Part shown: positions 47,538-58,742 of the stretch, in pieces
Layout: each line of letters starts with the position of its first letter
Position numbering within the stretch: the stretch's first letter is position 1
NCBI GenBank assembly: GCA_037954665.1
Contig: JBBMOL010000204.1
Span: 124,001 to 188,000, forward strand
From: Laguncularia racemosa
Lineage: Eukaryota > Streptophyta > Magnoliopsida > Myrtales > Combretaceae
DNA: 64,000 bases
Reading direction: 5' to 3'
Program-made: the position numbers and the translations under genes
The notes under the pieces: generated by a model
The model's input: the letters and a program-made list of their open reading frames with translations, nothing else
The model's database searches: none
What the model was told of the DNA's origin: nothing

Positions 47538-50500
47538 ATCTCCCACCATCGAACATCAGAGATATTTCGCGCAAGTAGAACGTAAAAACGCTGATATCAT
47601 TCCCAACACTGCTGGGTCAGTTGTTGAAGACGATATCTTAGACCACGAAATAATACAAGAAAATTGGCTAAAACATGAACAAAGCGGAATCTCGATCGAC
47701 GAGCCTGTAGAGACAGTAAATCTAGGAAGCATGGAAAACCCTAAGAACCTCAAAATCGGGACCAGTTTGAGTGCCGAGCAAAAATGTGAGATAACCGAGC
47801 TATTAATCGAATATGCAGATGTGTTTGCCTGGTCATATGGTGACATGCCAGGGCTAGACCAGTCGATAGTAGTTCACAGGCTTCCCACAAGGGAAGATGT
47901 CAAACCTAAAAAACAAAAACTAAGAAGATTTAGGCCTGGCATCTTGCTAAAAATCAAAGAAGAAGTCAAGAAACTACTAGAAGTAGGGTTCATCGAAGTA
48001 TCTGACTACCCAGAATGGGTGGCAAGTGTAGTCCCCGTTATAAAAAAGAACGGAAAAGTGCACGTATGCGTGGACTTTCGGGACTTAAACCAAGCCACGC
48101 CAAAGGATAACTTCCCCCTACCTCATATTGATGTTCTAGTGGATAACACTGCGGGAAACCATCTCTTCTCATTCATGGACGGTTTCTCAGGATACAATCA
48201 AATAAAAATGGCCGAGGAAGACAAGACCAAAACAACCTTCATCATGACATGTGGAACTTTCTGTTACAAAGTCATGCCCTTCGGTCTGAAAAACACCGGG
48301 GCAACGTATCAGAGAGCCATGGTCGCCATACTTCACATGATGCATCGTGAAGTTGAGGTATACGTCGACGACATGATAGCTAAATCCAAAGAAAGAGAAA
48401 GCCATGTAGATATCCTAAGGAAGTTGTTTAAACGACTGAGGAAATTTCAGCTTAAGTTAAACCCGAAAAAATGTACTTTCGAGGTTACAACGGGGAAATT
48501 GTTAGGGTTCGTCATCAGCCAGGAGGGCATTAAGATTAACCCTGACAAGGTAAAGTCCATATTAGAGTTACCTTCCCCACGCTCCGTTAAAGAAATAAGA
48601 AGCTTACTGGGGAGACTAAATTATATAGCTCGGTTTATCTCACAACTCACCGACAAATGCCGGCCGCTATTCCGTCTGTTGAAGAAGAACGCCGCAATAG
48701 AATGGGACGACGAATGTGAAGAAGCGTTCAGGACAATCAAAGACTATCTTATAAAACCCCCGGTCTTGATAGTCCCGAAACAAGGAAAACCCTTATTCTT
48801 ATACCTCACCATACTCCCCGAATCCATGGGATGTGTGTTGGGGCAGAAAGATGAAGAGGGAAGAGAACGTCTCATATATTATTTGAGCAAGAAGTTCACA
48901 TATGGGGAACAAAGGTACTCAGAGGTGGAGAAGACGTGTTGTGCATTAATTTGGGTCATGCATCGACTAAGGCAATACACCCTTTACTATCATATTGAGC
49001 TGTTGACAAGACATGATCCCTTGAAATACATGGCAGAGAAGCCAGCATTGATGGGTAGAATCTCTAAATGGCAGATGCTTCTATCCGAGTTTAACATCAC
49101 GTATGTAAATCAAAACTCGATAAAGGGGCAAGCCTTAGCCGATCAGTTGGCCGAACACCCTGTCGAGACAGATACCCAAGAAATACAAGTCCAATTTCCG
49201 GACGAGAACATATTAACAGTAGAAGATATGCCGGTAGAAAACTCTGGGAGAGAGCAGAATGGTGGGTGGAAACTGTTCTTCGACGGGGCTGCCAATGTAT
49301 TCGGTTGTGGGGTTGGGGCAGTATTGATATCCCCAGACGGCACTCAATTCCCTGCAGCGACAAGACTTACATTTTCCTATACCAATAATATCGCGGAATA
49401 TGAAGCATGTATTCTTGGCCTCAAGATGGCCTGCCAAATGGGAATCCGCGAATTAGAGGTGTATGGGGACTCGTCGCTCATCATACTACAAACAAGAGGG
49501 GAATACAAAACTAAAGACCCCAAACTGGTACCGTACCATCAACACTTAACAGAGCTGATTGAGGAGTTTAAGGCAATCACCTTCACGTACATCCTGAGAA
49601 TTCAGAATCAGTTCGCAGATGCCCTAGCCACACTAGCGTCCGTGATTCAAATAACAGGAGGAGCCGAAGTTCAACCGATGAAAATAGACATCGAAAGTCA
49701 GCCCGCTTATTGTTTGATAATTGAAAAGATACAAGATGATAAACCCTAGTATCACGACATCAAGACCTTCCTCCAAGAAGGTAAATACCCTGAAATGGCT
49801 AGCAAGAATGACCAAAGAACGCTCAGAAGGTTGGCAAGTCATTTCTTATTAAGTGGGTCTATACTCTACAAGAGATCATATGATACCACCCTGTTGAGAT
49901 GTGTGGACAAAAATGAAGCATGCGAACTCATGAAGGAAATACATGAAGGGGTATGTGGACCTCATATGAACGGCTACATGTTGGCCCGAAAAATCATGAG
50001 GTTAGGGTATTACTGGTTAACCATGGAGTCGGATTGCATAAAGTATGTTAAGCACTGCCATCTGTGCCAAGTATACGCAAACCGGATCAATGCTCCACCC
50101 AACGAGCTACATTTGTTATCGGCGCCGTGGCCCTTTCTCCATGTGGGGAATCGACATAATCGGCCCAATCACTCCAACGGCATCCAATGGCCACAGATTT
50201 ATACTGGTAGCGATTGATTACTTCACCAAATGGGTAGAAGCGTCATCATATACCAATGTCACAAAAGGGTAATAGTCCGCTTCTTAAAAAGGGACATAAT
50301 AGCCCGATATGGAGTTCCTGAGTCGATCATCACCGACAATGGTACCAATCTCAACAATAAATCGATGACAGGTTTATGTCAACAATTCCACATAAACCAC
50401 AGAAATTCAACCCCCTACCGACCTCAAATGAACGGGGCAGTAGAAGCAGCTAACAAAAATATCAAGAAGATCATCGAGAAAATGACAACAACTTACAAAG

Positions 50501-50994
50501 ATTGGCACGAAATGTTACCATTTGCTCTCATGGCTTATAGGACTTCAATAAGAACATCTACGGGAGCTACCCCTTACTCATTGGTATATGGTACAGAAGC
50601 AGTGCTACCAGTGGAAGTCGAGATACCATCATTCAGAATCTTGTCAGAAACTCAATTAACAGAATCGGATTGGGTAAAGAAAAGGCTTGATCAGCTGAAT
50701 CTGATTGATGAAAGAAGACTTACCGCGCTATGTCATGGTCAGTGTTACCAACAGAGGATAGCCCGAGCATTCAACAAGAAGATGAGACCTCGGTACTTCA
50801 AAGAGGGCGATCTAGTACTAAGAAAAGTTCTCCCGAACGCCCAAGACTCCAGAGGAAAATTCACTCCAAATTATGAAGGCCCGTATGTGGTGAAAAAGGT
50901 TCTATCAGGTGGTGCTCTAATATTAACTCAGATGGATGGTCCAGAATTGAGAGACCCCATCAACACAGATGCTGTAAAGATGTACTATCCTTAG
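47538..50994 (+). pseudogene. pol: E2 pol (RT, two RNase H domains, integrase), lightly damaged
   Basis: One open frame runs to TAG at 49747 (Trp TGG in E1) and carries most of pol. RT has VDFRDLNQ (about 48070), FMDGFSGYNQ (about 48174), MPFGLKNTGATYQ and YVDDM (about 48357). The connection RNase H (48740-49160) has lost the usual Asp-Ala-Ser start. It is followed by a second, archaeal-type RNase H with FFDGAA (49278), E in YEACILGLK, YGDSSLI (49463) and DALATLAS, the dual arrangement known in the Tat clade. Integrase has an HHCC finger (49950-50070), GIDIIGP, ITDNGT and PQMNGAVEAANK. A one-base insertion near 50145 and a one-base loss near 50268 shift the frame only in between, across the first catalytic Asp. 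Confidence 0.9.
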
Positions 50995-53021
50995 GCAAGG
51001 GAATTGAAATTTTGCCAATGTTTATGAAAGCTAATATTCGATACAAAGTTCGTTAAGTCAAGTTTTTACTTTTCTACAAGTAAAGCTAATATCCCTGAAT
51101 GGTCAACAATCCCAATCAATTCTCATCACAATAAATACACCTAAACACATTACCCACCACTTTGTCAATGAAAGATAAACACTAAAATGATAATGAATCT
51201 TAATGTAATTTGTGGTATAATTTTGTCTACTCCTAAGCATTAAAACTGAGCGCATTATTAGGATAACATTACCGTCGAAAGAGCTTTGTGCATAAAGAAA
51301 AGAGGTACATCAAGATTTTCAATCCAGTGTCAAGATAAGAAGAAAAGAAGCAGGAGCAAACCAACACGAGGGTTCAGTTGTTTGGTTGCTATCCGAGATA
51401 AACTGGCAAGCATATTAAAATAGGTAACTATCATCACATCATGAAAGGCATCACATCATCTAGCTTAGTAAGAAGCATGTTCAAGACTACCAGACGAGTC
51501 AGCTCATAATGAAGCACGTGTCTAGACATTTCCTTTAATAGGGTTAGTCAGCCCAATATGGGCACTTTCCCGAAAAAACCTGTTCTTAAGGTCAGCTCAT
51601 AAGGGCACCTTTTGAGACAGTTCTATGTTAGGTTAGTCAGCTCTTGGGGCACTTTCCTAAAAATCAATCCAAGGGTTAGTCAGCCCAATATGGGCACTTT
51701 CCCGAAAAAAAAAACTGTTCTCAAGGTCAGCTCATAAGGGCACCTTTTGAGACAGTTCTATTTTAGGTTAGTCAGCTCTTGGGGCACTTTCTTAAAAGTC
51801 AATCCAAGGGTTAGTCAGCCCAATATGGGCACTTTCCCAAAAAAAACCTATTCTCAGGGTCAGCTCATAAGGGCACCTTTTGAGACAGTTCTATGTTAGG
51901 TTAGTCAGCTCTTGGGGCACTTTCCTAAAAATCAATCCAAGGGTTAGTCAGCCCAATATGGGAACTTTCCCGAAAAAAACCTGTTCTTAGGGTCAGCTCA
52001 TAAGGGCACCTTTTGAGACAGTTCTATTTTAGGTTAGTCAGCTCTTGGGGCACTTTCCTAAAAATCAATCCTAGGGTTAGTCAGCCCAATATGGGCACTT
52101 TCCCGAAAAAACCTGTTCTCAGGGTCAGCTCATAAGGGCACCTTTTGAGACAGTTCTATTTTAGGTTAGTCAGCTCTTGGGGCACTTCCTAAAAGTCAAT
52201 CCAAGGGTTAGTCAGCCCAATATAGGCACTTTCTCGAAAAAACCTGTCCTCAATGGTCAGCTCATAAGGGCACCTTTTGAGACAGTTCTATTTTAGGTTA
52301 GTCAGCTCTTGGGGCACTTTCCTAAAAGTCAATCCAAGGAGTAGTCAGCCTAATATGGGCACTTTCCCCAAAAAAACCTGTTCTTAGGGTCAGCTCATAA
52401 GGGCACCTTTTGAGACAGTTCTATCTAAGGTTAGTCAGCCCAAGATGGGCACTTTCCTAAGAATTTTATCAAAGGTTAGTCAGCCCAATATGGGCACTCT
52501 CCTAAAAATCCGTTCTCAAGGTCAGCTCATAAGGGCACCTTTTGAGACACTACCACAGGTTAGTCAGCCCAAGATGGGCACTTTCCTAAAATCTATTTTA
52601 AGGTTAGTCAGCCCAATATGGGCACTTTCCTAGATTCTCCCGATTAGTCAGCTCTTGGGGCACTTTTCGGAAACATCCTTCCCAAATAGTTGCTAGTCTA
52701 ACAAGACGCTTCTGTCGACAGGTAGCCAGCTCATAAGGGCACTTCCTAAGTAAATTTTCTTTCCAAGGTTGCAAGTCTGATAAGACGCTTCCTATCATCA
52801 TTTCTCATATATTCTTACTTGATGCTTGAGATGTGTCCTGTCGCCAATTAGTTAGCCCATAAAGCACTTTTTGGAGAGGGAACATTACCTTGAATTGTTA
52901 GGAACATCTTCAACCGTAGGATTATTAGCTCTTGGGTCATTTTCCTACTAAAACCTAATTCAAGAGGTCAAAAATGGCGTCTTTTGTTTGTCTTTGTAGT
53001 TAAGTTTTTCAAACTTTACCA
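50995..53021 (+). other. E2 3' untranslated region
   Basis: Non-coding. The first 540 bases match E1, then comes the tandem array, then a conserved stretch before the polypurine tract. Confidence 0.75.
51541..52680 (+). repeat. Tandem array, about 131-135 bp unit, about 7 copies plus degenerate ends
   Basis: GGGTTAGTCAGCCCAATATG recurs at 51541, 51673, 51808, 51941, 52074, 52205 and, diverged, about 52338, giving steps of 132, 135, 133, 133, 131 and about 133. Each unit is made of three related sub-units of about 45 bp, all of the form GTCAGCYC...GGGCACTTT. E1 has two per unit, so the two copies share the sub-unit but not the higher-order repeat. Confidence 0.9.
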
Positions 53022-53022
53022 C

Positions 53023-53035
53023 AAAGAGGGGCAGC
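53023..53035 (+). other. E2 polypurine tract
   Basis: AAAGAGGGGCAGC lies immediately before the 3' LTR. Confidence 0.8.
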
Positions 53036-55062
53036 TGTAAACACCCCATTTTTGCCCTTGAGTCAATAATTTTCAATAATAATCAATTTTCAATTTTTCC
53101 TAATTTTTCCCTAATTTAGCATAAAATAATAAAAATGTTCAAAAAATAAAAATAAATAGGAAAACACTTCAATTTTGAAAAATGATTTTGGAAATAGCAA
53201 TAATGAATAATAAACAATTTTTACAATTTTTTGAAATTTCAAAAAATACAAAAAAATAGAAAAATCGCATTGCATATATGCAATTTGCGAAATTAGAAAA
53301 ATCAGGAAAGTGGGCTAGGTCAGCTGGTCCGGACCATGGCTAGGCGCTTGCGCAGGGGGGCTCGGTCAGACGTTCGAATCGCGGAGGAAGCAGTTTTCCG
53401 CATTTTGCAATTTTTCGACTTATCCAGGACACGTGGCAGCATCTGATTGGCTGGAAGAAACGCACGCGCCGGGCGCGTGATCATCTCCTACCTCGAGCCC
53501 GAGATCGCCGGCGAAGAAAAAATTCGTATTTCGGCCGTTTTGATTCGATTTTTTTGCACAAATCCAACAGATCTTCGACAAAAATAAGATAAACATTATC
53601 TAATTAAAATCAAATCGCAACAAATCGTTGGATGGGCACGAATCGGAGTTGGTTTTTCAACTGAAAATCCGATCAGCTTCAATCGGAGGAAATCCGAGCT
53701 TATCCAGCTCGGTTTCAAGCGCCTATAAATAGAGGAGGAGATGAGGAAGCAAGAAGACAAATCAGAATTGCGAGAGAGAGAGAAAAGAGTGTAGATCGGA
53801 GGAAACCCAAAGTTGTGACCGCCGATCGGAGTTGAGCCACCGCAAGGAGACATTCTGGGAGTAAACCGCCACCACCATCGGATTTAACACCCTCAAGAAG
53901 CTAGGATTCGACACTTCACCCGCCGCAAAAGACCGCTGGAACGCCGTAAACGAGCCAACCCCGCTGCCGTGTCCGACCGATCCGACCCGACCCGCGCACC
54001 GACCCGGATCCAGGTAAGTCGGATTTTCCATATTTTTTATTTATTTTATTTATTTTGTTTGTTTATTTATTCTAAATTTATTATTTGTTATTATTGTTTT
54101 TTTTTGTTTTTGTTATTTGTTTAGTTATTAGTTATTTATTTACTTCTATTTTCAATAAATAGGAAAATGTAGAAATTAGGTTTTTTATGATTTAATAATG
54201 TAAAATAAAAAAATAAAATAAATAAAATAAATAATAAAAATAATAAAATGAAGAAAAACAATAAAAATATTGGGAAAATAATAGTAAAGTTTTAGAGTTC
54301 AAAATAGGATAGATAATAAACTTAGGATAAAATTTTCAACAAAAATAAAAAATCACAAAAATCACAAAATAACAAAAAAATCATAAAAAATCATAAAAAT
54401 TAATAAAAAAAATAAATAAGTTTTAGCACTTAGAAAAATCATTTTCGTCAAATAAATAAAAATTGATGTTTTCCCTGCAAAATCATTTTCAAGATGAAAT
54501 CAAGCTTAGGCTTAGAGTTTTTAGGAAAAATCCCAAAAATGGTAAGAACATAAATCGAAAGAAATTTCAAAATTAAAATTCACCGACACACTAAAGATTT
54601 TTAGAAAAGCGAACTACGGCTTGTTTGATCCTGAGTAGCAGGTACGTAGGCACCCATTCGGGTCAACTCATAAAAATGAATGAAAAATCTTTTTCTTAAA
54701 ATAATTCAAAAACATAATAAAAGTAATAGAAACACAATAAAACACATTTCTAAAGATGAACAATTTTAGGAGATTAGGTGGTAACCGCATAGGTTTTAAA
54801 AGGTTAGCCTCCGGACTTAGAAACTCTGGTTTTCCCTTTTTCTCTTCTCACAAAAACGAGAAGAGGAAATAACGACGACTAGTAGTCCAAATTAAGACTA
54901 ATCCGCTCCTTTAGTCTTAATTCACTTTTTCCCAACAACAGTTGGGTGGCGACTCCAAAAATCAAACGAAATTCCTAACTCAAGTCGAGGATCTAGATTA
55001 GATGAGCATAGGGTTTAGTTTAGATCGGATTAGGAATGGGAATTCAAAAATTAGACTCGACA
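53036..55062 (+). repeat. E2 3' LTR
   Basis: Nearly identical to 40110-42159. It keeps the tRNA-like boxes (53316-53327 and 53372-53380), the G-box (53430-53435), the TATA box (53724-53731) and the GTAAGT donor. It ends GACTCGACA followed by gtcgg. Confidence 0.93.
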
Positions 55063-55968
55063 GTCGGTAATGAGTGTTATGCAAGAGTTGATGTGTAGAG
55101 TTCCTCTTGAATTGAGTTTGATAGCATATGATGATGAAGTGAGTGAAAATGTGGAGATTCAAAATGTGAAAGATCATTTGAGAGCTTGTGAGGAAGTAGT
55201 TTGTAGAAAGGGGTTTGAGAAGATTGGGGTCAGTGAGGAAGGAAGATTGAAACTGTCGGTTGAGGAACCCCCAGAACATGAGTTGAAGCAACTCCCTAAG
55301 TACCTTGAATATGCCTTTTTGGAGGCCGATTCTAAACTCCCTGTCATTATTTCAGCTGGTTTGATAAGGGAGCAAAGGGATAGCTTACTAAGGGTCTTGA
55401 AGGAGCACAAGAGTGCTCTTGCTTGGAAGATATCTGATATAAAGGGTATTAGTCCTTCGTTTTGCACCCATAAGATCCTGTTGGAGGAGGATTTCAAACC
55501 TGTGGTGCAACCTCAAAGAAGGTTAAACCCTAACATGAAAGAAGTGGTCAAGAAGGAGGTGATTAAGCTCTTGGATGCAGGGTTAATCTACCCTATTTCC
55601 GACAGTTTTTGGGTAAGCCCTGTACAAGTGGTACCCAAGAAAGGGGGAATGACTGTGGTCCCCAATGAAAGGAACGAATTGATACCCATGAGAACTGTTA
55701 CGGGATGGCGAGTGTGCATTGATTATAGATGGCTGAATGAGGCAACTCGCAAGGATCACTTCCCCTCCCTTTTGTGGATCAAATGCTAGAGCGGTTAGCA
55801 GGACATCTATACTACTGTTTTTTAGACGGTATGTCAGGATATTTTCAGATCCAAATCGCTCTTGAGGACCAAGAAAAGACTACCTTTACCTGTCCCTACG
55901 ATACTTTCGCATATAGGCGCATGCCTTTTGGGTTATGCAACGCACCGGCTACGTTTCGGCGGTGTATG
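55063..55968 (+). pseudogene. pol: A-plus pol, RT first half, between E2 and E3
   Basis: Continues the A-plus frame after E2. It has a linker with SKLPVIIS, the ISPSFCTHKILLEEDFKPVVQ block, LNPNMKEVVKKEV, VQVVPKKGG and WRVCIDYRWLNEATRKDHFP. A one-base loss near 55766 shifts the frame, and RT then runs on in another frame (LYYCFLDGMSGYFQI, RRMPFGLCNAPATF) until E3 interrupts at 55968. The motifs match Athila RT and the A-minus copy at 35079-35678. Confidence 0.88.
55964..55968. repeat. Target-site duplication of E3 (left)
   Basis: gtatg, repeated at 61879-61883 after the E3 3' LTR. Confidence 0.93.
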
Positions 55969-56615
55969 TGATGGAGGCACAAGGGCCACGGGACACACGG
56001 CCTGAACACACAGCCGTGTAGTGATTGGTAGATTTCCACAGAGTCATACACGGCCCCCATACACGGCCGTGCATCGAGACCGTGTGTTCGATCCAGATTT
56101 CCACAGAAGCATACACGGCTTCCTTATACGGCTAGGAGACGGCCGTGCATCGCGACCGTGTATTCAATCCAGATTTCCACATAATCATACACGGCCCCCA
56201 TACACGACCGTGCATCGCGACCGTGTATTCGATCAAGATTTCCACAGACGCGTACACAGCTTCCTTACACGGCTAGAAACATGACCGTGTACCTAGTCAA
56301 GAATATTCACAGAGTCATACACGGCTTACATACACGGTCGTGTATGAGACCGTTTGTAGACGCGTATCTTATTGTTTCTTCCACGTGTACGCTTAGATTT
56401 TCCCCTTTTAGATATTTTACGGGGCCATATAAATACTCTTTTGTCAAATAAATTAGGGTTACGTCTTGATTATCATATTTGAATACACTTTGAGAGAGAA
56501 TTTTCTCCAATTTCCGGGTTGTGCGCAACTAGATTTGCATCAAAGAGTGTTTCTTTGTTATGGGAAACCAATCCAATTTCGGATTCGTTTTGTTTTCGCT
56601 TTCCGCGCTGCGTCA
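55969..56615 (+). repeat. E3 5' LTR
   Basis: TGATGGAGGC...CTGCGTCA, a direct repeat of 61233-61878. 56030-56345 is a local tandem array of about five units of 65-76 bp. Each starts AGATTTCCACA and carries CATACACGG...CCGTG dyads. A TATA box TATAAATA is at 56428-56435. Confidence 0.93.
56428..56435 (+). promoter_or_regulatory. E3 LTR TATA box
   Basis: TATAAATA in CCATATAAATACTC, repeated at 61692-61699 in the 3' LTR. It follows the ACGGCCGTG-rich tandem array. Confidence 0.7.
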
Positions 56616-56617
56616 GT

Positions 56618-56629
56618 TGGTATCAGAGC
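56618..56629 (+). other. E3 primer-binding site
   Basis: TGGTATCAGAGC, the common plant site complementary to initiator tRNA-Met, two bases after the LTR. Confidence 0.93.
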
Positions 56630-56648
56630 AAGGCTATTTCCTGTGGAG

Positions 56649-58742
56649 ATGTCAACTCATCAATGCGACGATAGCGGTCGTGTTCTTGACGGTGTTCAAG
56701 ATGCGAGGTTTCAAGGGAACCATCAATGGGTTCCTAGGGCAGAGTTCGACGCAATGCATCAGAAGGTCGGGCGTATGGAACGGCACCTTGATGAACTGAT
56801 CGAGCGTTTCGATGCTCTGGTGGTAGACCCCTATAGGGTTGGTGGCGCTGGTAGGAATCTACCACGTGCGATGGAGGAATTCGGGGGACGCATAATCCGA
56901 CCTGTTGTTGAGAACAGGTGGGGACGCGTGGAGAGTGAGGAGTCCAGCGAAGAGAGTGATGATACGTACGGAAGTATACTGCGGCGAGGACGTGGTGGAA
57001 GAGGCAGTGGTCATCGGATGGCTCATCATGGAAACCACCCTAGAGAAGGTGAGCACAGGAGGAACCGTGGGGGTTATGATCACGGGGATAGCGGAGACTA
57101 CCGTCTGAAGGTTGATATTCCATGGTTCGATGGCAGTCTCAACATCGAAGGCTTCCTTGATTGGTTGGCGGAAGTAAACCGGTTCTTCGACTACATGGAA
57201 ATTCCCGAGGACCGTCGTGTAAGGCTGGTGGCATGTAGGTTGAAGAGTGGTGCTTCGGCATGGTGGGAGAGATTGCAAAGTAGGAGGCAGAAGGAAGGAA
57301 AGCACCCGATGAGATCATGGTATCGCATGAAGCAGTTGCTGTAACATGACTTCCTCCCGCCGGATTACGAGCAGATATTGTTCCAACAATATCAGCGGTG
57401 CCGCCAAGGACAACGTTCTGTGCATGAGTATACGGCAGAGTTCATGAGGCTGGCAGAGCGGAATGATTTGAGGAAGAGCGAAGGTCAGCAAGTTGCTAGG
57501 TATATAGAAGGACTGAAACTACAAATTAAAGACAAGATTGGGGTGACGATGGTGAGAACCCTCGTAGAAGCAAAGAACTTGGCTCTCCGAGCCGAACTTG
57601 TGTTACAAGAGCAAGGGAGTAGATATGGGGGAGGACGGAAAGAGTATGTAGGCGAAGCTATAGGTGGTGGTAGTTGACCAGTACTTGAGAAAAGTAGGAC
57701 TACACCATATAAACCAATTGAGGACATGTCTAAGAGGGAAGAGAAAAGTGAGGGGAAGAAGCCAATGGAGCAGAAGGGAGCTCAAAGACAGAACAACCCC
57801 TATGCCAAACCTATATTGGGCAAATGTTTCCGATGCAATCAACTGGGTCATTGGTCAAATGAATGCCCAGTGAGGAAGTGCGTTAACATCCTCGATATGG
57901 AAGATGATGAGGAAATCTGTTGTGAGCCCGATGGAGAGGGAGAATATTATCAGGAAGAAGAAGAAGCAGCGGAGCCAACATACGTAATTCGGCGCATGAT
58001 GCTCACCCCAAAGCAAGAAGAGTTCACGCAGAGGCACCAGTTGTTTCGCACACGGTGTACTATCATGGGGAAGCTATTGGAGTTAATAGTAGACAGTGGC
58101 AGTTGCGAGAACATCATAGGAAGGGAGGTTGTGACACAACTGCAGCTGCCCGTCGAGAAGCACCCGAATCCTTACACTATTGGCTGGATCAAGGCCGCCG
58201 AGAAAATTGAAGTTAAGGAGAGATGCAGGATACCTTTCTCAATAGGGAAGTACCGCGGTGAAGCATTCTGCGACATTGTAGACATGGATGCTTGCCACAT
58301 CTTGTTCGGGAGGCCATGGCAATTTGACGTGGATGCGCAACATGTGGGCAAAGAAAATGTCTACAGGTTGGAGAAGGAGGGTGTGAAGTACACCTTATTG
58401 CCGTTGAAAAGGGAAGGACGTGCTAAAGAGAAGAAGGTTAAGAGTCGCTCATTCTTAACTATCACTCAATCTAAGAAGGAAGTGATGGAGGACTTAAGGG
58501 AGTCGCGAGTGGTGCACGCCCTCATCGTGAAAGGAGTGATCGAAGGAGGGGAGGAGCTTGATGGAGAAGTGCCAGGGGCAGTGAAGGATCTTCTTGAGGA
58601 GTTCAAGGAAGTGGTTTTAGATGACCTACCCGAGGGACTACCCCCTTTGAGGGATATTCAACACCAGATAGACCTGGTGCCCGGAGCTAGTCTCCCAAAC
58701 CTCCCGCATTACAGGATGAGTCCCAAGGAAGCTGAGATTCTA
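56649..58742 (+). pseudogene. gag-pro: E3 gag and protease, broken
   Basis: Gag starts at ATG 56649, downstream of the PBS. It has an acidic then Arg/Gly-rich segment, followed by the core VDIPWFDGSLNIEGFLDWL (about 57110-57165) and SAWWERLQSRR. A TAA at 57342 breaks it; the same frame family continues through PPDYEQILFQQYQ and VHEYTAEFMRLAERND. A second stop lies at 57675 with a frame change. A CCHC zinc knuckle, CFRCNQLGHWSNEC (57825-57866), and the protease active site VDSGSCENIIG (about 58089) with ILFGRPW follow. The frame stops at TAG 58743. Confidence 0.86.

Larger units (their letters stand above)
40110..55062 (+). mobile_element. E2: Tat/Ogre-type LTR retrotransposon, recent and nearly intact
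   Basis: A 15.0 kb element of the same family and gene order as E1, inserted in the A-plus gag-pol. Its LTRs differ from each other by very few bases by eye, so it is younger than E1. ORF1 is intact. Gag-protease carries four stops. Pol carries one stop and a +1/-1 frameshift pair. It has all sites needed for replication in cis (PBS, polypurine tract, LTR promoter), although the last base of the 5' LTR is G where A is expected. Confidence 0.95.

Noticed and set aside
56021..56284. Open frame of 87 codons in the E3 LTR (repeated in the 3' LTR)
   Set aside because: It exists because the 65-bp LTR repeats happen to be stop-free in that frame. Its composition mirrors the repeat and it has no start context.
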